DNA from: Chelonoidis abingdonii
Lineage: Eukaryota; Chordata; Testudines; Testudinidae
Assembly (NCBI RefSeq): GCF_003597395.2
Contig: NC_133773.1
Location: forward strand, 121,750,921-121,814,920
DNA length: 64,000 bases
Direction: 5' to 3'
Shown: one piece after another, positions 21,826-32,830 of the stretch
Layout of the letters: each line of letters begins with the position of its first letter
How positions within the stretch are numbered: the first letter of the stretch is position 1
Position numbers and translations under genes: made by a program
The notes under the pieces: generated by a model
Databases searched by the model: none
Told to the model about the DNA's origin: nothing
The model's input: the letters and a program-made list of their open reading frames with translations, nothing else

Positions 21826-23890
21826 TCATTCTGGTAGAAAGGATTTTGCTTCCTTGATTTTTTTCTTTACAGCTTTGCACGTAAGGGAGAGTCCAGCATG
21901 GTGACGTTTCAGCATCTCCAGCCGCTGACTTAGCACTTCAGCAGCATCCACCTTGTTCTCAAAGTCCCGCAGCAGTGCCTCACTTCCAAGAAGCCCACAC
22001 TTCTGTCGCAATTTCAAGTTGTGTACCCGTAAACTATCCCTAGCCTGTTTGGTTTTGGTCAGAATCTCTCTTTTCTGTGCCACCGATGCCTCAGTCTCCA
22101 TCAGCTGGGCCCTCTGGTCTTGATTCTGAGCTTCCACAAACTGCAGTTTTTCTTTAAGCTGGGCCAGAACTTGCACTGTATTAGTGATCTTCTTCCGGAG
22201 CTTCAGAAGCTCTTCATTGCGCTCCTCAATTTTCTCATTGTAGGTCTGGTTCTCTATCTTCAGCTGCTCAAAGTCTATCAGGTGCAGTCCTTCTGCCAGT
22301 TCCTCTTGAGCTTTCAGGCTTGCTTCAAGCTTTTCAATCTTATGCTGCAGCTTGATGTTTTCCAGGCGGACCTAGAATGGTAAAAAAGAGAAACCAGGAA
22401 AGATTTATAATCCACCTCTCTATCAGGATAAGTCTAAGTATAAATGGCAATCTATGAAGCATCCTCCACTGATTTTTAGCAGGTGCCAGGTACCTACTAG
22501 GATTTTCAAAAAAGTAGCTCCTTCATTTGTAGGTGCCTAACTGCTTTTACAAATCTGGCCTAAAGTTGAAGATATCTACATTAAAGGGAGAGAGACACTA
22601 ATGTGATGCTAGCTGTGGCCCCACATCCCATAGGTTTCACGGATGCTGCTCTGGAAGCACAAGTACTATGTTAGGGGTGGCCTCACCCAGGGCCAGCTTC
22701 AGGTTTTTTGCCGCCTCAAGCAAAAGCTAAAAAAGAGGGGGGAGGGGGCGGGAGTGCCGCCGGCAAAGCAAAAAAACCCCAAAAATGGAGTGCCACCCCT
22801 TGAAAAGTGCTGCCCCAAAAAGGCCAGACTGCCGCCCCTTGAAAAGTGCCGCCTCAAGCACATGCTTGGACAACTTAGGGTGACCAGACAGTAAGCGTGA
22901 AAAATCGGGACAGGGTGTTGGGGTAACAGGAGTCTATATAAGAAGACCCCAAAATCAGGCCTGTCCCTATAAAATCAAGCCATCTAGGAGCGCTGGTGCC
23001 TAGAGCGGCCCTGGCATCACCTCACTCATCTCGTTCTCTTTACGCTGCTCCTTGGCTTGGATGTGCTCCACCTCCTTAACGGCAGCTTCCTTCCCCCCCA
23101 GCTGGCGCCCCATGGCGAAGAGGGTCACTTCCTTCTTGCAGGCCTGGAAGGCGAGCCAGTCGGCGTTCACCCGGTCCAGCTTTTCCGTGCAGCGCTGCTC
23201 CAGGGCGTCTATCTGGAGCTGGTACCAGGCCCGCTGCTGGGCCAGCTGCCCCCTCAGCTCCTCCAGCATGGCGAGGTAGCGAGCGTAGCGCTGCTCCTTG
23301 TCGGAGACCAGCTCCTCCAGCTCCGCGCGGGGCGGCTCCTCGCCCTTCTTGCGGAACAGCTCGTACATCTTGAACTGCAGGTGCCAGTTGTACCGGCGCG
23401 TGCGCTCGCGCTCGGCCAGCAGGAGCCGGTACTGCTCGGTCAGCTCCGCGCGCTGCCGCTGCTCCGCCGCCTCCTCCCCCGCGTCCTCCGCCTCCTCCTC
23501 CTCCAGGGGGCTGCCCAGCTCCAGCAGGGGCAAGCTGGGCCGCCTCTCCCCCCAGCTCGCCCGGGGGCTTAGCACTTCCCCCACCTGCAGCGGGGGCGGC
23601 TCCTCGGCCTCGCCCTCCGTGAAGCTGGCGCTGGTGGGCGCCTCTGGGGCGGCTCCCGCCTCTGCCTCGGGGATTCCCTCAGCGGCCGGGGAAGGAGGCT
23701 CCGTGCCCGCGCTGTGTTCCGGCTCTGCCTCCCGCTCCTCCGCGGCAGCCTCTTCCCCCGCCGGCTCCTCAGGGGGACTATCGCCCCCGGCCTCCTCTGC
23801 GGCCGCCTGCTCCTCCGCGACGGGCCCCGGGGCCGCTGCCTCCACAGGGGACTCCCCGGGGTGACCCGGGACCTCGGCCTCCCCCTCCAT
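21826..23890 (-). CDS. CCDC96: Coiled-coil domain-containing protein 96
   Basis: Two exons on the minus strand, 23890-23021 and 22371-21826, encode about 471 residues with a phase-0 junction (GAG|GTGATG ... TTCTAG|GTCCGC). Residues 1 to about 135 are an acidic Glu/Ala/Pro-rich tail. The rest is long coiled coil ending in the conserved CCDC96/CCDC113-type block: 'LIDFEQLKIENQTYNEKIEE', 'ILTKTKQARDSLR', 'KCGLLGSEALLRDFENKVD', 'LKRHHAGLSLTCKAVKKKI'. CCDC96 forms a complex with CCDC113 that links the axonemal radial spoke RS3 to the nexin-dynein regulatory complex in motile cilia. The start is the first ATG after an in-frame stop (TAA near 23971). A GTG 22 codons upstream is not used here. The human gene has, as I recall, no intron, so the intron here is notable. 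It holds a hAT MITE directly at the donor. Confidence 0.9.
22688..23013. mobile_element. Non-autonomous hAT element inside the CCDC96 intron
   Basis: The left end is CAGGGCCAGCTTCAGG and the right end is TGCCTAGAGCGGCCCTG. The 8-bp duplications are gcctcacc (22680-22687) and gcatcacc (23014-23021). The right-hand duplication includes the last base of CCDC96 exon 1 and the donor GT. A second MITE (22877 to about 22987) is nested inside. The same end sequence is found in the copy at 50679. Confidence 0.85.
22877..22987. mobile_element. Nested MITE with AGGGTGACCAGAC terminus
   Basis: It starts AGGGTGACCAGACAG and has an internal inverted pair: 'gtgaaaaatcgggacag' against 'cctgtccctataaaatc'. 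The right terminus is worn ('catctagg' where 'catctggtcaccct' would be expected). A reverse fragment of the same family lies at 55096-55132. It is inserted within the hAT element of the CCDC96 intron. Confidence 0.6.
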
Positions 23891-24348
23891 CCCCTCAGCT
23901 GGCCCCTCTACCGGCTGGTCCACGGCTCGATTCGGGCGCGTTGGTCTCAGCCCCACTCGCTTCGTTGTTTACCCGTCTTCTCCGTTGCCAAGACAACAAG
24001 GCTGCACTCGATCAGCCAATGGGAAGAGCAGCCTCCTCCTGCGGAGACACTGTGCCGACGCCCCAAACTGTTGGTCGACCACTCAGTGAACGGGCTGCCT
24101 AGGGTCTTTTACCTGATTGGTTGTAATGGAGGCGGACGGAACCATATGCTCAAATTCTATTGGTGTTTGGGTTTTCGCCACGCCTCGTCTCCCTCATCCT
24201 ATTGGTTCAATTACGAGGGGCGTGTCAGACTGTTTGGCTCTATTGGGCTCCCACTACGGGTCCCCGCCCCTTGGGCGCGCTGCCATTGGCCGTCCCTGGG
24301 TGTGGGCGGTGCCGCGCGTGCGCAGTGTGGCGCGGCGGGCGGGGTAAG
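23891..24348. promoter_or_regulatory. Divergent CpG-island promoter of CCDC96 and TADA2B with CCAAT array
   Basis: This is the 458 bp between the two start codons. It is GC-rich with many CpGs and belongs to an island running about 23.0-24.75 kb. Six CCAAT boxes are present: one forward (24016-24020) and five reversed (ATTGG at 24116, 24159, 24201, 24242 and 24285). The reversed ones are spaced 43, 42, 41 and 43 bp, and each is followed by a GC/CACCC-like box. An NRF1-like GCGCGTGCGCA is at 24314-24324, 25 bases before the TADA2B ATG. No TATA box is visible. NF-Y, Sp/KLF and NRF1 use is inferred from motifs. Confidence 0.8.
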
Positions 24349-27300
24349 ATGGCGGAACTGGGGAAGAAGTACTGCGTGTACTGCTTGGCTGAGGTGAGCT
24401 CGCTCCGTTTCCGTTGCACCGAGTGCGCCGACATCGAGCTCTGCCCAGACTGCTTTTCGGCCGGCGCCGAGATCGGGCCGCACCGCCGATGGCACGGCTA
24501 CCAGCTGGTGGACGGCGGCCGCTTCACCCTCTGGGGGGCCGAGGCCGAGGGCGGCTGGAGCAGCCGGGAGGAGCAGCTACTGCTGGACGCGATCGAGCAG
24601 TTCGGCTTCGGCAACTGGGTAAGCGAGGAGCCGCCGGGCAGCGCAGGGGGGCGCGGAGCTCAGAGCCCCTCTCCCCGCCCGGCCTGCATTGCGCTGGCCT
24701 GTCAAGCCGTGGGCTTGTCAGGGAGCCGGTCTCTGAGTCGGTGCGTCGGGACCTGGTTCCGCTCCTCAGAGGGGCTCCTCTGGTTGTGATGTGCCGTTTC
24801 TATCGTCCCCCGCTCCGCAAAGCGGGCCCACAGCTCCTCAGGAGGTTGATCCGCGCCCAATTCCCCGCTGCTCTTCTGCCCATCCATCTCCTGTACAGCG
24901 TGTCAGCTGTACGGAGTCTAGGTGCTGGCTGACAGGCAGCCAGCCAGCCCCCCTCCCCAGCTGCTCCTTTCCGCTCAGCCGCGCTCCGTGGTCTGGGTAA
25001 AAGTCACAAATCTTGAAAATATAAACTCTGTTCTCTTGTTGCTCGTGATACCTGCAATCACTGAAACTTGAACACTTTCCACACCATCAGACTTGCTAGT
25101 ACTGTTTCTGTTGCTGCTGGACAAACTCTGTGTGGTGTATGTAGTCAGTCACTTTCTGGGTCTCATGCATAGATGTTGAATTGAGTGTCCGGCTAGTGAT
25201 GGCTCATAAAACAACTTTGTGGTCATGACCAGACTAGCAGTCTTGGTCCAACTTAAGGTTTCCACTTAAGGGAGTGTCAGAGGGAATATTGAATTTGTGG
25301 TTATTGCATCTGTGAAAAAAACCTGAACAAAATGATGCTGAGCTGCAGGAGCCAAAATGGTAACATGGAGGTGGCAACTTCTTCCTTCTTCTCAAGAATA
25401 TAACATTGAAATGTAACAACACTTTTGAAGTTAGCATTACCTGTTGATCATGTTAACACAAACATCTGTTTATTTTAGGATAGTATGCAGGATATGAATA
25501 ACATCATTTTTGAAATATTCTTGTGCCCTGTGGCATTGTATATAGTACTTGAGATACAAACCCTGAGGTGAGTGTCTAAAGTCAAAGGCTCTATTAAATA
25601 GCTACATTAAGAGTACTTTCTTAATAAAAAGCTTTTGTGAAACCTTGGGGCTTTATTTTTGTTTTTAATCTAAAACTGACCCATCAGCAACATGGCTTTC
25701 AGAAAGGGTCAGTCAAGTTTTATGTCTGACAGCCTGCCTTTTTTTCCCCCATACCTGTTTCATAGTCCATAGATTTGTGTGAGTGTAGAAATAGTAACCA
25801 AAGAATCCCACAGATTGCACAATAACTTAATATGTGCAGGGGGGATTCTAGTAAAGGAAGTGCTTCCCCCAAAGACTTACAACAGAATCTGTCATCTAAA
25901 AAAGAACAGTACAGATTTCCCTCTTTACACAACCCCCCATCCCAGTTTCATTGCAAATTTGACTCTGTTTACTCCTTTGTTCCCTATTCTCATCAAACCT
26001 ATATTCATTGTGTTTGTTTTTCACTCCATTATGTCACAACTGTCAGGTCTCACACACTCATCCTTTTTAATCTACACTAACAAAATTTTCTCTGTTTTGG
26101 TACAATATAGGAAGCTGACTCAGTCACATATGTGTTGATAATTGCTTGAAACAGGGCTTTTCTTCAGAAAGACAGCAAGATACTTCAACTCATCCAAGCT
26201 CGTACTGTTTAGTGCCCTACTCCACATCCCTTTTTTTTTTTTTTTCATAAATACGAGGGCAAGTCTTGTTTTGTTTGTTTTTTTGTTTTTTGAAATTCTT
26301 ACTGCTTAATAAAACCTAATCTCATTAAATAAGTTCTTATTTTGATGGCTGTGGCTTTTTGTTACCTAACAGACTACTCTTGCAGAGACCTGCAAGCACT
26401 AATGTTTCTCACCTGTGTACTGTGTATTATTTTAAAAAAAGAAAAGGGATTGGGGGGGGGGATAGGATCCAAATATTGAACTTCCACTTCCAAATGACCA
26501 AAATTAGATATAAAGGCATCAGTTTTGACTACGTGGCTAAAGCTGCATTAAGAATTACACTTAAAGAACTAAATATCTCCATTTCATGGTATAATTATTG
26601 AATTCAATAATCATTAAAATGTTGGCACAATAAGTATTCATAGAACTGAATTTTGTATCTAAAATTGCTACCAACTTCTGCAGGACAAAACACTTCTTAA
26701 AATTTTGTTTAGAGTTTTCCCTCTTCTTAAATTGGGGGTCCTCATCTTCCTCCATGTTTCTCTAGTTAAATAACCACATACACACGTGACTAGGGTACTA
26801 GACGTAGGCCTCTCATTTGGTTAAATGTACCCAGTTTCAGTGTTGTAATCTTTTCCCCCTTCTGTAAAATGTTGAAGTGAAGAGTGTATGAAGCTGTTGG
26901 GAGGGAGGACCTGAGTCATGGAAACAACTTTCATGAGTTGAATGATTGCCACTTATTTTTCCTACACTGTGTGCCAAGCAAGCTGTTGAATAGAGAGGAT
27001 CAAACAATCCTATTCTATATTCTGCAAAGAAATGTGTTAACGTTTGTTCCCCAGAGAATTTTGACATATGATTCAACCAGTGAAATTACTCTACTTTTTG
27101 CTAGATTTCAGGGACGCTACAATACTGTCACGGTGCACTTGATATTGAGACGTGCAAGGCCTATATTTGGCAGTGGCCCTGAGGATGTCACTTGCAGATG
27201 GTACTCATGTAGATCCTGGTGGTGTCTTGGGATTCACTGAGAAACTGATGTAGCTTGCTATGTTAATACGTTACCAGCTTCATGGAATACTATTAGTAGC

Positions 27301-28610
27301 ATCTGTCTTAGAGCTTAGTCACTGCGGTGCTGTTGGCATCTGTATACCTTCCAGAAATCTAGCTAGATTGAGGAAACATCTTGATGGAATAAAGAGATAT
27401 TATAGGTGGGGTGGACTTTATACTGAACCAGAAGACAATGATGTGAACAGATAGTAGAATGGTTAACCTAAATATTACTAGAAAAACAAAGATATTTCAG
27501 GTTGATTGGGGGGGGGGGGGGGAGAACATGAGAGGTTGTCCCTAATAATCGGCTGTATTTTTAGAACTGAGCTAATAAGGAAATTAGTGATGGTTTTCCT
27601 TAACTTTCTCCTTTTAGGAGGATATGGCTGCTCATGTTGGAGCATCCCGAACTCCCCAGGAAGTGATGGAACACTATGTAAGCATGTATATCCATGGCAA
27701 CCTTGGAAAAGCCTGCATCCCTGACAGTATACCTAACAGAGTGACAGATCATACTTGTCCCAGTGGTGGCCCACTTTCTCCTAGCCTGACCACACCCCTC
27801 CCTCCTTTGGACATATCAGTGGCGGAACAGCAGCAGTTGGGATATATGCCACTTCGAGATGACTATGAGATTGAGTATGACCAAGATGCGGAGACTCTGA
27901 TCAGTGGCCTTTCAGTGAATTATGATGATGATGATGTGGAAATAGAATTAAAAAGAGCCCACGTTGATATGTATGTAAGAAAACTTAAGGAGAGGCAACG
28001 GAGGAAAAACATTGCACGAGATTATAATCTGGTACCTGCCTTTCTTGGGAAGGATAAAAAGGAGAAGGAAAAAGCTCCAAAACGGAAGATCACAAAAGAA
28101 GAAAAGGAGTTGAGGCTAAAACTGAGGCCTCTCTATCAATTCATGTCTTGTAAGGAGTTTGAAGACTTCTTTGAAAACATGCACAAAGAGAGGGTACTTC
28201 GAGCAAAGATTCGAGAACTGCAGCGGTATCGTCGAAATGGAATCACCAAAATGGAAGAGTCAGCAGAATATGAGGCAGCTAGACACAAACGGGAGAAGAG
28301 GAAGGAGAATAAAAATATAGCCAATTCCAAGAGAGGAAAGGAAGATGGTAAGGATGGGGAATTTGCTGCAATTGAAAATCTGCCTGGCTTTGAGCTCCTA
28401 TCAGACAGAGAAAAGGTGCTCTGTAGCTCTCTAAATCTGAGTCCGGCACGTTATGTGACTGTGAAAACTATAATTATTAAAGACCATCTCCAAAAAAGAC
28501 AGGGTATTCCCTCAAAAAGTCGCCTTCCCAGTTATTTGGACAAGGTACTAAAGAAAAGGATTTTAAACTTCCTAACAGAAAGTGGTTGGATATCTAGGGA
28601 TGCTTCATGA
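24349..28610 (+). CDS. TADA2B: Transcriptional adaptor 2B (SAGA complex ADA2b)
   Basis: Two exons, 24349-24618 and 27618-28610, join at TGG|GAG with GTAAGC donor and TTTTAG acceptor. They give 420 residues, the usual vertebrate length. A ZZ zinc finger sits at about 5-60, with ligands C9, C12, C23, C26, C32, C35, H45 and H49. A SANT domain follows at about 68-118 ('GGWSSREEQLLLDAIEQFGF'). The middle has an acidic stretch (NYDDDDVEIEL) and basic helices. The C-terminal SWIRM domain covers about 335-420 ('LNLSPARYVTVKTIIIKDHL', 'ILNFLTESGWISRD'). TADA2B anchors the histone acetyltransferase KAT2A/KAT2B with TADA3 and SGF29 in SAGA, acetylating histone H3 in the nucleus. Exon 1 lies in the CpG island shared with CCDC96. 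Confidence 0.97.
24619..27617 (+). other. TADA2B: TADA2B intron 1
   Basis: The intron is 3.0 kb and phase 0. Its first 350 bases are CpG island. The rest is AT-rich without clear transposons, with T-rich runs near 26230 and a 15-G run at 27508-27522, about 95 bases before the acceptor. Short open frames here show no domain or conservation that I recognise. Confidence 0.85.
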
Positions 28611-31600
28611 AACTCATCTGATTTGAAAGCTGAGTCAATGTGAACAAATGGCTCATCGTGGGCCAAATGACTCTGTTACTTTCTCTCCCTCCCCAAAGAT
28701 AGGATTTTTTCCTGTAAAACATGAGTATTTACAATCCTCTGTCCAAAAGGATGCTCTCACATTGGATCATGGAAAATACCAAACTGTAATTACTTGTGTG
28801 ATCATAAGGTTAAGTACTTTAAGATAAAGGATTTGCCGTGAAATATTCATTGCAGAATGAGATGGATCAGATTTCATCTCTTTTGGAATATTATTGGAAT
28901 GGATATGTTCTTATTTTGATTTATTCAAATCCAGTAGCCCAAGGCTAGTTGTTACACACTCTGCTGTTGGACAGAAGGGTTATTAGTGCAACACATGCTT
29001 GTTTTGGGGTGGGAGATGGAAGCATTCATTTGGTGGAGCCTGTCTTGTATCTCTCTCTCTCTTCATGGTGCTGGTAGCCAAATTAAACTTACAAAAATTC
29101 TGAGCTTTGAAGTACAGAACACTTGAAGTGAGCATTTTTGTGAATAGTGCTTAGCTTCCAGCACTCTTTACTCAGTAACAAGGACCTGTATTGTGGTAGA
29201 GTGATGTGAGAACATATAGAAAATGCAAGAGGAGGTGAGTCAACAGGATGAGACAGGGACATGGAATATGGTGGTTAAGTTGCTTCCAGTCACTTCCCTC
29301 ATGGAGCAGATTCTTAAAAACTTATTTTCACACTGAATTGCCTCTTAGGCAGATTACTCCAGGGTCTGTGCTGGCATAGACCCTGTAAGAAACTTCTGTT
29401 GCAGACAGATAATTCAGTAGCAACAAAGTTCCCTGCCCCTAGTCTGGGCCTGGGGGCTTAAATGGTCCAGCGAAATGTAATGTTCTTCTGATTCTGGTCA
29501 GTTGTTAATGTACATTTTCATCTAATACTGATGTACAAACCACTGACATAAAAACATGGGAGCTACTTCAGACTTGCAGCTAAAGTCCCCTGCTCATTTA
29601 AAAAATATATGAAACTAAATCAAGCCATTACATGTTGCTTATTGCACATATTTTGCTTAAAATACGTTTTGTGACAAATTCATTGCAAATGGCAGCAAAA
29701 ATCTTAATTTGCTTCTTGGTCTAATTCAGTACAAATAATGTGATATTCTACTGAAAATGTGACATACCAACCTCGTAGGTAGCTTTTGGGGGGGAAAGGT
29801 GTGGGGGGTGGTTGGTTTGGTGGGTTTTTTTTTTTTTTAAATTATTGTTAAAGGGCTACAGTCCAAGTTTGGTGCTTGCAACTAGCACAAGTTTCTCTAA
29901 CTCGAGCATACAAAAAGAAGTATTTGATCCATAAAATGTTAATCCTATATATCAAGATTTTTAATTGAAGCAGGGAGAGAATCTGAAGAACTAAAGCAGA
30001 ATTTTTATGGTTACAAGTACCTTACCTGAATGTATCAAATAAAAAAAAAAATTGGTTATAGTTGATATTCTTGTAAAATGCAGGGAACTGTGTGCTATGT
30101 AGGGTTTTCTGGGTTTTATGTTTAATTCCTTGATCCCTGTGTTCGTGCTGGCTTTCCTTCCTTAGTGCCCCTGTTTGGAAAGGTCTCTAACAGTAAGCTA
30201 ACTTGATACGTTTGGAATGCAGGCACTCTGAAAACTGGGATTTGAAGATTTATTTATGATAACTAGAAAAAAAAATTGAGCATTCAGAATGTCTCAACAC
30301 TTGTTTTGATATTTCATGCAATGGACAGAGAAGTAATCACCAAACCATGTAATATTCTTTCAAGCTGCAGAGTGAATTCTGAGTGTTCTTAATTGTCAGT
30401 GTATCCAGCATTACCAAAACAGTGTTAACAGTGAGTCCTACAAAGAAAAAAATATTGGTACAAAAGCCAGCATTTCCAGGGGAATCTATGGTGCCTTTTT
30501 CTTTGGAGCTTGGTATTTTAAGTCTCTTCAGAAAGGCAAGGACTGCGTCCCCAGCTGTGTAATGCTTTGTCATAACTGTAAATGGCTTGTTGTAAAATAC
30601 TTAAGACAGAACTGTCAGTCCCACTTTTTTGTTTGCAGTATGTGACTGCAGTGTGCTCAACAGCTATGAGAACCACCTCCACTTGCTGTGTGTATCCTTT
30701 TGTGCATGCACAAGTTCAGATACTACGAACTGTGATAAGTTTCCATGCCCTACTTACATGGAAAGGAGAAAGAGATGTTCTCAAGCTGTCTGTTTTCAAG
30801 CATGGTACTGGATTAGATGGTTGGTTCTTCTTTTCAATTTGTAAACTCTTCTTATCTGGGTGCCATACCATCACCATACATTCAGTATTCTGGAAACTCA
30901 GCTGCATAAGTAACTTTTTCATTTAGTAGGTTTTTTAAATCTACATCACTTTTATACTTCTAAGGTGCTCTGGCACAACTCTTAGTGGGTTTAATTGAAG
31001 CAATATTCTGAAGCCCATCTGATGGATAACTAAAAGAATCAGACTTCTAGGCACTCATATGATTAACTAAACATTGTATAAATCAGTTCTTCTGCATTTA
31101 AACTTTTTGTAGTTTCTGAATTCCTCAGCCCTTCCAAAAATGTTCCTTTGGTGCTAGACATAACTTATTGAAGATCTGAATGAATGTAAAATAAAGTATT
31201 TTTAATGTATGGAAATCATGGATATCAGTACTTTATTTCAATCCTGGAAGCAGATTCAATGATGCAAGAGTGTTTATTAGCTTTGAATGCTAATCTGTTG
31301 GAAAGGGCTTCCCTGGAAGTAAGGTCTCATTGTCAACTATCCTTTTATTTAAAGATGTCTTGGGCTAGAGCAGGGGTGGCCAACCTGTGGCTCCGGAGGC
31401 ACATGCAGCTCTTCAGAAGTTATGCAGCTCCTTGACTCTGGGGATGGAGCTACAGGTGCCGCTTTCCAATGTGCTGAGGGGTGCTCACTGCTCAACCCCT
31501 GGCTCTGCCACAGGCCCTCTCCCACTCTGTCCCTTCCTGCTCCCTCCCTTGCAGTTCCCTCGCTCCTTCCCCCCACTCCTGAGCTAATCAGGAGGGAGGG

Positions 31601-32830
31601 AGAGGGAGGCACTGATCAGTGGAGCTGCCAGTGGGTGGGAGGTCCTGGGAGCAGGGTGGGGGAGCTGATTTTTGGGGGGGAGGAACACTGCTGATGTATT
31701 ACTGTGGCTCTTTGGCAATGTACACTGGTAAATTCTGACTCCTTCTCAGGCTGGCCACGCCTGTGCTAGATACTGTTCTTCATCATTTTCATATGGAATT
31801 GATCTCTTAGCCTAAGCTTGCCTTCGGTTACGAGGGAACTCTTTACATGTGCCATGCAGTTATCCTAATCCAGTAACTGACTGAAACTGTACTGCTTTTC
31901 TGGGGCAGAGGGTAATATTTCATAAAAGCTCTCCAAACCATACCAGTGTGTATACATATATATCCTTTCTTGTGCTGAATTAATCCTAACTTGCATGTTG
32001 CTAATTCATGAGGAACTGCTTTTAAACATAATATGCTATTTTTGACTTTCAGTGGATGCTTCAAATAGCAATATAGCTCATCTGTCCTAAGAGTTGAAAT
32101 GAGCTTAAACTGTGACAGCTGAGCTTGTGTTTGGAGTACTGACCCTGTACTACAAGCAGAGCTACCCTCTACTTTAAGTAGGCTACTATATTCTAGCCCT
32201 AACACTATACATCTATTGTGATCAACCAAGCTCCAATGAGGCCTTACCCAACCAGCTCTTTTTGTAACTATGAAACATTCACCCTCCCTTTTACTAATGT
32301 GTACTAATCAATTTTGATTTTAGCACTTTTTGCTGCTGGAGGGCTTGTACCAGTATGCTGGAATTAGGGAAACCCTCCCCAGTATTCTGTAACTGTTCAA
32401 GGTGCTAGAATGGTTCTAGTGGACTTACATGAATCAGGGTGCAGGAACGGCCTTGGGCTTCAGTTAAACCAAAGCACTTTACCATTTTTCTTCTGGTGTA
32501 GCAGTAGTGTGTGCCCCTCAATCTCTTTATTAAAAAAGTTCTTGCAAGATGCTTTTGCATGTACCCCAATTACTCTTAAACTATGGTAACGTAATACTGC
32601 AAAGAAGGAAGATAGCAGCTTCCTGTTAAGTGTATTCAGGTCAGTAGGCTTTAAATCACAGTGCATTCATTTGAAGTGCTCTGGTGTAGCTGTGCTATAC
32701 CCACACCATGTGCTGCAGTCATGTAAAATCTAACTAGTGGGGGCATTGTGCATATATATATTTTAACAGATTTCTCTCCATTGTATATGAGTTGTTTTTA
32801 CATTAATAAAGTCTTTTTCATTACTGTTAG
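28611..32830 (+). other. TADA2B: TADA2B 3'UTR with alternative polyadenylation signals
   Basis: AT-rich sequence follows the stop. AATAAA signals occur at about 30038 (beside an A-run), about 31189 and 32805-32810. The last lies in the strongest context (ATTAATAAAGTCTTTTTC). TADA2B transcripts are known for long 3'UTRs, so the distal site is plausible. A hAT element (31371-31763) would lie inside the longest form. Which signals are used cannot be read from DNA. Confidence 0.55.
31371..31763. mobile_element. Non-autonomous hAT element (393 bp) in presumed TADA2B 3'UTR
   Basis: The ends are CAGGGGTGGCCAACCTG and GGCTGGCCACGCCTG. The flanks are ggctagag (31363-31370) and tgctagat (31764-31771), 6 of 8 identical. 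It also contains 'gtggctctttggcaatgtac', characteristic of this turtle family. It lies between the two distal AATAAA signals of TADA2B. Confidence 0.82.

Larger units (their letters stand above)
22372..23020 (-). other. CCDC96: CCDC96 intron with MITE at the 5' splice site
   Basis: The intron is 649 bp on the minus strand, with donor GTGATG at 23020-23015 and acceptor TTCTAG at 22377-22372. Half of it is the hAT element 22688-23013. A fold-back-like repeat with 'taggtgcctaactgctttta' lies at about 22480-22562. Reading through the donor gives six extra codons and a stop, so splicing is needed to reach the conserved second half. Confidence 0.8.

Noticed and set aside
23891..23956. Upstream in-frame GTG as CCDC96 start
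   Set aside because: The frame opens after TAA near 23971, but GTG starts are rare in vertebrates and the first ATG at 23890 is close by with an acidic N terminus typical of the family.
23057..24397. Long plus-strand frames (171-227 codons) opposite CCDC96 exon 1
   Set aside because: They are antisense shadows of the CpG-rich CCDC96 exon and promoter. The CCDC96 strand carries the conserved coiled-coil protein.
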